Assembly: GCA_963682055.1 (NCBI GenBank) | Contig: OY821742.1 | Location: forward strand, 29,793,060-29,857,059 | Direction: 5' to 3' | DNA length: 64,000 bases | Source: Primula veris | Taxonomy: Eukaryota > Streptophyta > Magnoliopsida > Ericales > Primulaceae | Shown: piece after piece, positions 53,640-64,000 of the stretch | Layout of the letters: every line of letters starts with the position of its first letter | Numbering within the stretch: position 1 is the first letter of the stretch | Notes under the pieces: generated by a model | The model's input: the letters and a program-made list of their open reading frames with translations, nothing else | The model's database searches: none | Told to the model about the DNA's origin: nothing | Position numbers and translations under genes: made by a program

Positions 53640-54930
53640 ACTATAAGTTGATAAATTCCCTAGTAACACTACCATAAGTTGTAAATGGGTATATCATATC
53701 AAATATTATTCTTTTGGTTCTATTGAGAGATATAAGCCAATGTTGGTTGCCCAAAATTACACACAATTTGAGACAATTGATTTTGAAGCCACTTTTTTTT
53801 CCAGTGGGTAAAATCAGAAGTGTCAGCTATATTTGCACTACAACTACTTAATAGAATAGAATTAGTAGATTCTAATAATTCACAATGACTTTAATGGGTT
53901 ACCTTTTAGGATTACATTTGGATTTTGTTTACCTTTATTTTCAAATATGCGTAAGATCTTGATTTCTTTTTTATTTTGGGATAGGACCCTTACCTATTTT
54001 TCATCTCATTTATTAGTAAAGATTACCGTAAACTGGGGCGAAGGATCATTGCCGGAACACCCTTTTGATATTGTTTCTTAGATAATAGTTAGGCTCTTGG
54101 TAAACTCACTATGCCGGTTCAAGTGCGTAGCTAAACCTTGGCTCTCTCTTATTTCGAATCCAAATTTTTCCAAAAAACATCTAGATCTCAAGAAAAGAAA
54201 AGAAATCGATAGTCAGCGATTGGTCTATATTTCGGATTTGCTAGATTTCTACTCAGCCAATCTGAAATCTTCGGATTCAATAGTTGTGAAGATGAGGTTT
54301 CAAACCGAAGTAATTCACGTGCAATATACGATGATTTCTAGTTCTTGTAATAGCTTAGTACGATTAATCTGATTGTTGATTTTGGTTTCTTTTCTTGAGA
54401 TCTAAATGTTTTATGGCAAATTTTGGAGTCAAAATGTGAAAGAGACAAGGTTTAGCTATGCACTTGAACAGCCATTGTGATTTACTGAATGCCTAATTAT
54501 TTTCTCGTAAATAATATCAAAGTGGAGTTCTGAAAATGATCCATCGCCCAAGTTGATGGTTATCTTTCCTAATCTATTTGATGAAAAATATGTAAGGGTC
54601 TTATCCCAAGAAAACAAAAGAAATCAAGACCTTATAGACATGCGAAATATACAGGAAAACAAAATCCAACTCTAATCCTTAAATGTAACCATTTTAAATC
54701 ATTGTGAATTACTAAATCTATTAATTATATTCTATTAAGTAGCTGTAGTGCAAGAAGACACCTGACAGTACTCATTTTAACCACTTGAGAAAAAGTGGCA
54801 TCCAAATCAATTCTCACGTCTTACTTTTGGCAACAAACATTACCTTAAATCTCTTAATAGAACCATAAGAATAATATATGATACCATATACCCATTTACA
54901 ACTTATGGTAGATTTGCTAAACAAAATGAT
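53640..54930. repeat. Second palindrome, carrying an F-box fragment
   Basis: Arms of about 550 bp (53640-54195 and 54390-54930) are inverted copies: CCATAAGTTGTAAATGGGTA, GGTTCTATT.AGAGAT, GATTTTGAAGCCACTTTTT/GATTTGGATGCCACTTTTT, CAAGATCTTGATTTCTTT-like blocks and AGCTAAACCTTG all occur in mirrored order. The unpaired centre is about 190 bp. It sits right next to the PMD palindrome. Confidence 0.75.
54034..54372 (+). pseudogene. F-box protein fragment
   Basis: The plus strand reads GSLPEHPFDIVS, TAG, IIVRLLVNSLCRFKCVAKPW, LSLISNPNFSKKHL in one frame. This is an F-box (LPxELIxEILxRLPVKSLxRFKCVSKSWxSLISxPxF pattern) with one stop codon in helix 1. About 60 further residues follow (VYISDLLDFYS...) without a kelch or FBA repeat, then a stop at 54370. 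In host genes the F-box binds SKP1 in ubiquitin ligases. Here it is a captured, broken N-terminal fragment, with part of it repeated in antisense in the right arm. Confidence 0.78.
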
Positions 54931-56929
54931 TCGTGAGAAGGAGAAAGTTTATCATAGAAAAGAGGAGAAGACCGAGAATAAGCATTAGTAGCTAGTTGGA
55001 GAAGAAGAATTAAAAGTAGCCAATGAGACTCTAATGGATTTTTTGAAAGTTGTGGAGAAGAAGAAGGAGACAAAAAAAATTAATTGGAGGAAGAGAAGAA
55101 GAAGAAGAAGTTTCAGGTTAATGATGATAGAAACAAAATATGTTCTCATAATGCACATATCTAAAGATAAAGAAAGAGTCAACACCAACTCTATAACTAT
55201 GCACAACTTTATAATAAATAATTCTCAATACAAACAAACTATGCACAACATGTTGACGCCATACGTGTATGCCAAAATATCATACGAATCGTAAAAGAAA
55301 CCGTGGATTAGGCTTGACTAAGAAAACCTTCACAAATTTCCCAATGGAATCACAAATGAGGGTTTCGAGATTCTTGTGTAGGGGTGGGACTAGATCATCG
55401 TTTACGGATAGAATGGGAAAAGAACAAAGCTGGAAAATGATGGAAATGATTTTACTTTGATTTAGACATGTTAATATTCACCAACCGAATATAGGAGACG
55501 AGTAAGTTTGATATGATCAAAAAAAGAATTTTCCAGTTGACGAAAAAATAGAAAAAGTAAACAGTTTCAAACTGCAATTCGAATATTTGAAGTGCGCTAA
55601 GGTTGGCTTTTACTTAAAGCTGAAAAAATAATTGTTCAACTTTATCTTAAAACTCAAAAATCTCAAAAAATAACACTTTAACACGTCAATGCTAAAAAAC
55701 AACGCTTTGAACTCGTTAATGTTCAAAAAACAACAATAAATCATGTATTTTAGTATACGATTCTAACAAATTAATACCCCTTGAAATTTTTTTAGTACTT
55801 CGAAATGAGTAAACATCGATAATTGACAATTGGAGGGAGACAAATATCTACCTGTTTATATCTGGTAAATCGGTTATTCTCTTTATGAAAGTATAATTGT
55901 TGCATTTATCTTCTTGAGGTTCTGTCTCCCCATCAGACTCTATCATAATAGTCGAAGCTAGCTTTTGCTATTTACAAATGAAATATTATCAATTTAGATC
56001 AAATATATAGAAGAAACAAGGGGGCTTCTATGAAAAATTCTACATCAACGGTCAAACCAAAATGAATGATTACACACAAAATACCAACTTTAAAGCTAAT
56101 AAATATGCTAGCAATTGCCAAATGTCTTTTTGTTAATACAATCTTTGGTGCAGGAACTTATACTTAAAAGGTGAAATATCTACACGAATGGGAACATAAA
56201 TGGGTGATATGAGATAGAAAAAAATTAGGGCCGGGAAACGAGAAGCGTTGACAACATAAATAGTTAAGAGTTAAATGTGAAAGCGTAAATGAGTAACTAT
56301 GTTTTTAAGAAATAAGAGCTAAAGATAGATCCATAATGCTATAAATCGGGTTTAATTTATAATAGGGCATAACAACTAAATTGTCAACATACCGTTTATC
56401 ATTTATGAAACTGGACTGAAAAAAAAACAATGTGATTTTGTCACAAAAATGGAAAAAAGTAATTCCAATTGCAAATAATGTTTGAAACTAGGATGTCACT
56501 GTAACTCTCTGGAAAGTCGAATTTATAACCAAGTATTATATATATATATATATATATATGGAAAACTAGTAAATTTTCTGCAAGTCAATACCCTAAATGA
56601 AGCAATTTTAACCTACGGAAAGATGGACTTTGAACTATGAAACTGGCTACACGGTGCCATATTGTGTAGATAATTCAGAATTGTTAATGTCAAAAGAATA
56701 AAATATCAATAAAATAATCACATCTAAATTATACATACCATAAGATATACGAGCGAGATGTGGTAATTTTGTTTTGCAACCTGAAATTGACGAAGCTATA
56801 GAAATGGTGATGGAGAAAAAAGGATGATAAACTGTTCATTTGTACGAAGAAAAAAGAATGATGTGTATATCAACTATATTGATCTGAATCATGAAGCAAT
56901 GCACCTACGAGTAGAAAAGGAAATTAATT
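54931..56929. other. Non-coding sequence with AG- and AT-rich stretches
   Basis: GAA/AAG-rich at 55040-55110, which produces a lysine/arginine-rich frame of no clear meaning. A (TA)n run lies at about 56538-56560. No gene or element boundary is supported. Confidence 0.5.
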
Positions 56930-57180
56930 TCTATCTTCGTCCTTTTTAATTACAATAGAAACAAAATGTATAACCTAAATAATGACGATTAATGAGTATT
57001 GACAAATTTCCATTTCCATAAATTTTAATGTAGATTTTGCTTTAAAACATGAGCGTTCATTAATTGTGTACACGCATCAAGATTTACTCGTCTTTGTCAG
57101 AGGAAATGATAATCAATTCAACATTCTGTTTATTGCAAATAAAAATTTAAAGCATCAATAATCAAATAAATGTTCAATTA
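56930..57180. repeat. Dispersed repeat, related to 46155-46431
   Basis: Same ordered blocks as the first site (TTTTTAATTACAATA, AACCTAAATA, TTTCCATAAATTTT, AATTTAAAGCATCAATAATCA). Confidence 0.6.
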
Positions 57181-57995
57181 GCAAGACTCGTCTATTAAAG
57201 ATAATCAAAAGATGGAAAGACATATTGGGGACGACCAATATCAAAGAATAAAATTTCACCCGTACGGTCAAAATAAGGATAACTCATAGCAGCATTTGTT
57301 GCAAAATTAGTGGAATGGTTACCCGGGAGTTTTAAATTTGTTAGAAAAACGTTTAGTTTTATTGGTTTTAATACCCCACATTTATGGCATTGTTGACTTG
57401 TAAATCCTCACTTATTTTTTGGTATAAAACTATATATGTATATGTATTTTCACAAGAACAAAATATAACAAGAAAGAAATACATGCACACACACATATGC
57501 ACATATTCACATATGCATATATATAGAGAGAGAATCGTACCGCCAACAGCTCAACCGTGACTCGGTGCCGTTTCTGTCGAGTCACAATGTGATAGACGTT
57601 ATACTTTGGGAACGAATTGTCCTATTCAGCCAGAGGCAGGGATGGAAAATATCATTTAAGAATAACTGTTTGCAGTTAGCTCGTCTTAGAGTTTAGTCCA
57701 TTTCGTCATCATTTACATTCTCTTATTTTGCAGATTGTAATTGATATATATTTATTTGAGTAAATTACATTTATGTTTATTTGTGAATTTCTTTTTCCCC
57801 TAGAAATTATTGTGTTTCTTATAACGTGCCCAACAGTATTAAACGATATTTTTTATGTTTGATACGTTAATACAATAATTTCGTTGTATGGATTTACAGA
57901 AAATTATTTCCGTTGCTTAGAAAGTTATTTGGAAAATTATTTTCTAACAAACCTTGGTTTTAAGAATTTCGTATTTCCGGTTGAATTGTCGAAAA
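57181..57995. other. Non-coding sequence, nothing recognised
   Basis: AT-rich, with a short CACACATATGCACATA-type microsatellite near 57480-57530. Confidence 0.5.
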
Positions 57996-58601
57996 TGTAA
58001 CAACCCTATAGGTAGAACTCACCCTATAAAACCGGTTATATAATGGAGGGTGTGTAAGAATTATTTATAATTCTTTTATAAATATTAATTCATTTAAAAT
58101 AGAATAAATATTTCTCATTAAGGTGGTCCATACACATTTCATGAATTATGTAATTTATGATTTAAACATAAATTTGTGAGTTAAGAAACTCTACATTTCC
58201 ACCATAATGATAGGTTGAGATTGATTCTACCTTGATGGACGGTAGAGATCGAAAGTATATGAAGAGTCTCGGGTCCTCCTCCTACCTATATAAAGGCACA
58301 ATACCATCTCAATTTGTGTCAAAACATACACACAAAAACAACACATAAATTAGTGTAATGATAGGCAAAGGAGGAGAAACTCAAGTCTCCAACCCCGACG
58401 ATCTACCTCCGTCATCTGAACTCAACTATCATGTTCCGTTTAAGTATTATGACCATCGTCCTTCCGCATAGTTTAAGGTATGTGTTTTGGCATACCCTCG
58501 ATATGTTATAATATGTATGATCATCATGTAGAAAAGATTCTAAATAGTTATGTTAATAATGTGTATAACATAACAATAATATAAGTTGTAATTAACTTAC
58601 A
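57996..58601 (+). repeat. Putative LTR (606 bp) of a non-coding retroelement
   Basis: Starts TGTAACAACCC and ends ACTTACA, directly followed by a tRNA-Met PBS. A TATA box (TATATAAAG, 58287-58295) lies inside. I found no second copy, so the 3' LTR is lost or outside. Confidence 0.65.
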
Positions 58602-58603
58602 TT

Positions 58604-58615
58604 TGGTATCAGAGC
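58604..58615 (+). promoter_or_regulatory. Primer binding site (tRNA-iMet)
   Basis: TGGTATCAGAGC two bases after the putative LTR end. Confidence 0.75.
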
Positions 58616-59235
58616 TATAGGTTAATATTTTCACATGATGTTCTACTTATTTTGGTGATTAATATGTATTGAAAGGGCTATACATATTGTTTCATGATCA
58701 CTGCATATATAACATCCTATAATAGTTTAAATGAGATTTGGTTATAAACTAAACATAAGGAATCATATGTTACTGCTTGTTTTGTACTGGCCTAGTGATT
58801 TGGTTTTATTTTCATATGAAACGAATTGGTTTAATTACTAAGAAATGAATGTAGTTGTAACATCCCGTATTTTTATAAGTGGCTTTATTTATGATTTAAT
58901 TTATCCAAAAAGGTTTTATTCAAATTTTACCAAAAATCGGTCACTCGACTAATTTTAAGCCAAAAACCGAAACTCTTCCAAAAACTTTATTTTAAAAACC
59001 TGTTACTAATTTTATAAATAAAAAGGACCCAATAGGTTTGTTTCTAAAGATTTGTTATTTTGAGTAGTAAAACTATATTTTTGGATTTAGAGTTAAGTTT
59101 TAGAACTTTGGGGACCAAATAGTTCGTTACCACAAACTATCTCAAAAAAGTTTTTCTAAACACTTTTCAGCCACTTTTTAAAACCTTAAACCTAAAATCA
59201 GCCCAAAAGCAAGAGAGAAAAAGAGAGAAAAGAGA

Positions 59236-59297
59236 GAAGAAGAAGAAGAAGAAGAAGAAGAAGAAGAAGAAGAAGAAGAAGAAGAAGAAGAAGAAGA
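59236..59297 (+). repeat. (GAA)n microsatellite
   Basis: About 20 GAA units inside the solo LTR. The related LTR has a shorter run at about 63586-63606. Confidence 0.95.
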
Positions 59298-59892
59298 GGA
59301 AACCACCGTTAGCGGGTTCATACCGGAAGAATCTCCTCTACGATCTAAGGTAACGGGGGTTATCCATTGCGACTAGACGAGGGTGTATGTTAGGATTTGG
59401 TTTTGCATATATTAGAAATTGGGGGTTTATGCCTTTTATCTTAATTAGGTTTATAAATTGTTAATTGGGTTTATTTGTTATATGTTTAATTCACTTATTT
59501 GAGTTGGAGAAATTGAGGATTTAGTCGTGTTAATTTCGGATTAATGAGAATATGGATGGGTTTGCATGTCTTTATGTATTGATATTGTGTTATTATAATT
59601 GTTGATAAATTGGGTAATTTATTGTGAAATAAAGATGAATTGTAGTTTATGTTTACAAGGTGTTTGTTAAAATGCTTGAATGAGTTTTTATGTTGATTAG
59701 ACTTGTTTGGCTAGTTGTGAATGTAGCACCTATGCTTTTGGGTTATGTTGTATTACGTTAAGTGACATATGAGATTGTGTTATTTGAATAGTATAATATT
59801 ATTGGCCGAGGCCTTAATATTTATACGTATGAGATTGTGTTAATTGAATGATTTTATATTATTGGCCGTGGCCTTGTGATTTAGATGTATTG

Positions 59893-60262
59893 GCAATGGT
59901 AGCTGTCTCTCCCTAATTCCGGGGACAGAAGACGGCCGAGAGGATAGGGAATGACTCGTCTTACGGACTAGGGCGAGTGGCGTGAGAGGTCCCAGTGTGC
60001 ACTATACTTACTTTTATGTTAGCAATGGTCTATGTCTCTCCCTAATTCTGGGGACATAAGACGGCCGAAGGGATAGGGAATGACTCGTCTTACGGACTGG
60101 GACGAGTGGCGTGAGAGGTCCAAGTGCGCACTATAAATCTACTTTTATGTTGCAATGGTCTCAGTCTCTCCCTAATTCCGGGGACAGAAGACGGCCGAAG
60201 GGATAGGGAATGACCTACCTTACGGACTGGGGTAGGTGGCGTGAGAGGTCCATGTATGCTGT
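59893..60262 (+). repeat. GC-rich minisatellite, three units of about 130 bp
   Basis: Units start at 59893, 60022 and 60152 with GCAATGGT. They share TCTCTCCCTAATTC, GGGGACA, AGACGGCCGA, GATAGGGAATGAC and GGCGTGAGAGGTCC. They are much richer in G+C than the surroundings. Unit 3 replaces CTCGTCTTACGGACTGGGACGAG by a compensated CTACCTTACGGACTGGGGTAG. Confidence 0.92.
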
Positions 60263-60775
60263 TGATGAGTATTTAATTTATCGTAGTTGTTGAATGTCAT
60301 TATCTTTCTTCTTATACGTCGATTATCGTAGTTGTAGAATTTGTGAGCTCTTGCATTTATGGGATGGAGTGACGGTGTTGGTGGTGCCGTCCCGTCTAGT
60401 TTTGTGCGTGGGACTCACCGTTACAATTTTGTATTTCAGGTACATTATAGGTTGATGCGTTTGGATAGGAGCCATTGGAATGCATCACATGGGTTCCGGG
60501 CTTTCGCTTTCTTTTTATTTTAGAACAGTTTTGAGGTTGTAGCCTACGGGCAAATTGCATTTGTTTAGTTCCTCTTATATAATTTTGTTAAAACCTTTTG
60601 GTCGTGTAGCCGCGTTTGGCAAGTATTTTATTTATTGTTTAATTGTTCCTTTATCTCGCAAGTATTTTTCTTTTTAAAATTTGAAATTTTATACCAACAG
60701 GTTTCATTTTTATTTTCTTTAAAAAGGTCATGCCTCGATATCCGTGTTTTATGGAACTTGGGGCGTGACAGTAGT

Positions 60776-62380
60776 AAATGTTGATTCATTTAGCCGTATA
60801 TTCATATAACCAACTACTACTCTATGATTTTTTAATGCATTACAATTATGGTAACACTTTTGTTTTGTGCTAAGGTATACATTTTATATAAAACGAATGG
60901 TTCTGTAAACCGTAACCAATTTGAAGACAAAAGCAGTATTGCTTACTTATTTATCCACTAGTTGCTAATAAAATTATGCTCAAGAATATATTTATGGTAG
61001 TCGTATAAGACATGTAATGGTGAGAATATTACAGGTAAAGTTTTATTAAATAAATGAATAAACAAAAATTACAAGCATTATGCTTGATTTATCTCAATCA
61101 TTGAATTGTTTGCATGTAAATAGTAAACATGAGTAGTATCATGTTTAGGCTATAATATGCTTCATAATTACCATGTGTGATAGCTGATTTTCATGCCTGA
61201 AATGAATTGGTTAGATTATGGATAAACTGGTTGATAAAATATGCCATATAATTTGATATATAAATTAATGAATGGTTATATGCAGTAGTAAATCAACCAA
61301 TTGCCTAACATTATTTAAATGTCATTCTCACACTTTGTATTTGTAGTAATTTGATGGTTATAGTCATAAAGGTTCATTACGTGTATATGTTACAGCATTA
61401 GTCTATAAATGTAAATGACTTTTCATGAGTCAAATTGTTCATTTGCGTATCATGTTAATTGATTTAAGAGGACTAGCTTTATTTGTACTAATGTTGCATA
61501 AGGAATTGATAAAGATCATTTGGGAGTTCGATATAAGTTATCGATGAAGTTACGGTAACATTAGTGAAGAATTATATTATTCGGTATACCCATTATTAAT
61601 GTTTTTTACTAATTCCTATTAAATAATTAATATATAGTTACACCCACTATCAAGTTATATGTAACTTACCATAAGTTTTAGAGTAATGGTTAAACAAGTG
61701 GGAGATAATTACTCGTTTCACTATTGATGTATTATTTAACCATATACTTCTATAGTAAGCGTAAGATCAGTGGGAGTAAGTAATAATTATAAAATAAACT
61801 CATTGTTGAGATTTTCTTGATCTACCATTTTCTTTGACTTCAAACGTTAACTTGTTTTGTGTTCATAACGTATTATTTTGAAGTAACCACTAGTTTAATG
61901 GGAGTAAACGTTTGTTATAGACATTATTATTTTGTTTTTGTAACCTATTATTTTACTAATAGTCATATTCATGTAAGTGAGTTAGTACACCCATAATGAA
62001 TTGTAAATAGGTTTTTTAATGGTTTCTAAATGATAAAAGATTTTAAAAAAGTTTTACAGCTCATTAATAGTATAACAAACTTGTTGTTATGTGTTGGAAC
62101 TATTAGTTTTACTTAAAACACATATTATTATAGGCAACACTCAAATATTAATTATTTATAGTGGATTACCTTTCGCATAATATTAAATATGCCTAATTTA
62201 TGTTTTATGTTTGCAAGAATATAAACATTTTATGCTCACGTATCATTGATGTGATACATAAAAAGATAATGTGATAACTAAATATTTCACAATGGATCAT
62301 TGCTCGTTAAATTATGACGCTAATATATGCTATAATGATCAATAAAGCATTGATCAATTTTATGTCCGATTGCTCAATAA
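60776..62380 (+). other. Internal region of the non-coding retroelement, right of the solo LTR
   Basis: AT-rich without ORFs. Purine tracts AAGTGGGAGAT (about 61697), CAGTGGGAGTAA (about 61769) and AATGGGAGTAAA (about 61899) resemble polypurine tracts, but no LTR follows any of them. Confidence 0.4.
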
Positions 62381-63208
62381 ATGCAATATTTTATGTCATT
62401 ATCAGTAAAAACCCTACTAATATTATCATACATAGAGGGAGACTCTTTTAACATAATTACTCAAAGCCTCTCTACCCGAGTAGGGGAGAGAGCTTTTAGT
62501 GCCAATAAAAGATTTATAAAAGCCAAGAATGTTATCAGAATCACAGTGTTTTTAGTAAGCACAACTCCATTCACATCCTTGATCGAACTAATTCTATTTT
62601 TGTTATTTCTTTGATTAAGGCATTTATAGAAATTAGAATTATTCAGATCGCCTTTTTCCAACGAAGTAATTCTACTTTTCTGTTTAATGGTGGCCTCTCC
62701 TTCTTCTAAGGCATTAAGTAAATTGGATCTATTAATAATAACAGAATCCATAGTTACAAAGCCATTTCCTTTGTCGAGTAGAGATTGATTATTATAGCTT
62801 TAGCATTAATACCTTTTATAATAGCAAGAGTTTGAGAGCTTTTTTAGTCGCATTTAGCTTGCTGCATAAAACAAACATTTTAGTGCCCTTGAAATTACCT
62901 CTCCAGGTCTCACTTACAGTATAATAAAACTCAGGATAATTGGCCCAATGATTGAAAAATTTGAAAGGTTTAGGGCCAGTTTTAAAGCTTCTACCAAAGT
63001 TAATAACCATAGGAGAGTGATCAAAAATATCAAAATGTAGGAAAATAGCTTCGGAATTTTTAAAAGAATAAATCCAGTCATCATTAATAAGCACTCTATC
63101 TATCTTTGTTCTAATAGGCATAACAACACTATTCTTAGTCCAAGTGAACTTCATACCAGAGTATTTCAAACCATCTAACATACAATCATTAATACTTATG
63201 GGAAAATC
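62381..63208 (-). pseudogene. Internal scrap of the LINE B family (endonuclease C-terminus and linker)
   Basis: Nearly identical to 34712-35549: MLDGLKYSGMKFTWTKN, TKIDRVLINDDW, FLHFDIFDHSPMVINF, then the QKSRITSLEKGDLNNSNFY linker. Both ends are cut: the right by the LTR at 63209, the left abruptly inside the EN-RT linker region. One 6-bp deletion and scattered substitutions separate it from LINE B. Confidence 0.9.
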
Positions 63209-64000
63209 TGTAACATCCCGTATTTTTATAAGTAATTTTATTTATATTTTAATTTATCCAAAAACGTTTTATTCAAAATTTTACCAAAAACCGGTCACTC
63301 GACTAATTTTTAGCCAAAAACCGAAACTCTTCTGAAAAACTTTATTTTAAAAACCTGTTACTAATTTTACTAATAAAAAGGACCCAATAGATTTGTTTAT
63401 AAAAATTTGTAATTATTGAGTAGTTTATTAATATTTTTGATTAAAAGTTAGCTTTTAGAACTTTGGAGACCAAATAGTTCGCTTCCACAAACTATCAAAA
63501 AACAGTTTTTCTAAACCTAAAAATCAGCCCACTTTCATTCTTTAAACCTAAAAACAAGAGAGAAAAAGAGAGAAAAGAGAGAAAAGAGAAGAAGAAGAAG
63601 AAGAAGAGAAACCACGTTAGCGGATTATCACCGGAATTATCTCCTCTACACGCTAAGGTAACGGGGGTTATCCATTGCGACTAAACGAGGGTGTATGTTA
63701 GGATTAGGTTTTACGTTTAGTATAAATTGGGGGTTTTTGCCTTTTATATTAATTATGTTCTTAAATTGTTAATTGGGGTTAGTTGTTATATTTTTAATTC
63801 GCTTCTTTGATTTTGGATTAGTTGTGGATTTAGTATCTTGATTTCGGATTAATGATAATATTAATGGGTTGCGTGTTATATGCATTGATTATGTATTATT
63901 ATGGTTGTTGATAGAATTGGGTAAATTATTGTTGAATAAAGATGTGTTTTATATTGCGTATACAAGGTGTTTGTTAAAATGTCTGAATGAGTTTTTATGT
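63209..64000. mobile_element. Start of a second gypsy-type LTR, related to 58856-60770, truncated by the window
   Basis: TGTAACATCCCGTATTTTTATAAG and onward follows the solo LTR with moderate divergence (shared GGTCACTCGACTAATTTT, GAGAGAAAAGAGAGAA and GGTAACGGGGGTTATCCATT). It is inserted directly in the LINE scrap. The rest lies outside the window. Confidence 0.82.

Larger units (their letters stand above)
58856..60770. mobile_element. Gypsy-type solo LTR, 1,915 bp, TSD GTAGT
   Basis: Begins TGTAACATCCCG and ends GGGGCGTGACA, a common form for Tekay-like chromovirus LTRs. The perfect 5-bp TSD GTAGT lies at 58851-58855 and 60771-60775. There is no internal region, so it is the product of LTR-LTR recombination. 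It contains a long GAA microsatellite and a minisatellite. A related LTR begins at 63209. Confidence 0.88.

Noticed and set aside
55034..55294. Basic Lys/Arg-rich frame
   Set aside because: Caused by a GAA/AAG-rich stretch; no homology pattern and no upstream promoter signs.
56760..56930. Possible gypsy RT scrap (KKKNDVYINYIDLNHEA)
   Set aside because: Resembles the KNGKWRxCxDYxDLNKA block only loosely, and nothing on either side supports it.

Overview
The window is a stretch of plant nuclear heterochromatin, almost certainly from a eudicot. It is AT-rich and built of stacked transposable elements: LINE, Ty1/copia, Ty3/gypsy, CACTA, MULE-like and hAT-like elements, a SINE-like retroposon and a possible Helitron end. 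Every recognisable coding sequence belongs to a mobile element or is a broken captured fragment (a plant mobile domain, an F-box). I see no convincing intact host gene, no tRNA or rRNA and no CRISPR. The species cannot be told from this sequence alone.

The centre, about 6.98-45.67 kb, is one story. A single minus-strand L1-type LINE (N-terminal DUF4283/zinc-knuckle part, endonuclease, reverse transcriptase, zf-RVT, 3' poly-A) lies in five pieces spread over about 38.7 kb. Four insertions split it: a 1,029-bp MULE-like foldback MITE (7780-8808, 9-bp TSD); a 13.6-kb CACTA element (9573-23156, 3-bp TSD GGA) that itself carries a young Ty3/gypsy chromovirus (12916-21502, TSD TGAAC); a tandem copia array (23716-34219; LTR-internal-LTR-internal-LTR, period 4,769 bp); and a complete copia of the same family in the other orientation (36083-44608, TSD GGCAC). 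At the MULE, CACTA and single-copia sites the LINE reading frame closes when the insert and one TSD copy are removed, which fixes the boundaries. The copia-array junction is different: it has lost LTR and LINE sequence and carries a 39-bp inverted copy of nearby LINE sequence, as repair scars do.

The left flank (1-6.98 kb) holds a possible Helitron 3' end, two hAT-like MITEs with 8-bp TSDs, a second 5'-truncated LINE with an RNase H-like tail (interrupted in frame by one of the MITEs), a copia LTR scrap, a 78-bp tandem duplication and a SINE-like retroposon with a 16-bp TSD.

The right flank (45.7-64 kb) holds an 832-bp tandem duplication, a foldback, an inverted-repeat element, a ~3-kb palindrome whose arms each carry a plant mobile domain pseudogene (one arm hit by a 198-bp CACTA MITE), a second palindrome carrying an F-box fragment, a non-coding LTR retroelement piece with PBS, a gypsy solo LTR with TSD GTAGT and a GC-rich 130-bp minisatellite, an internal scrap of the same LINE family, and the start of a second related LTR that runs off the window.

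The elements are mostly defective. Several look like defective copies mobilised in trans: the gypsy LTRs are nearly identical although gag is missing and pol has stops, and two near-identical copia units share the same lesions. The copia family also carries a 12-bp periodic palindromic motif centred on GTTGCAAC in its LTRs, its untranslated regions and in frame inside gag; I regard this as the most unusual signal in the window.
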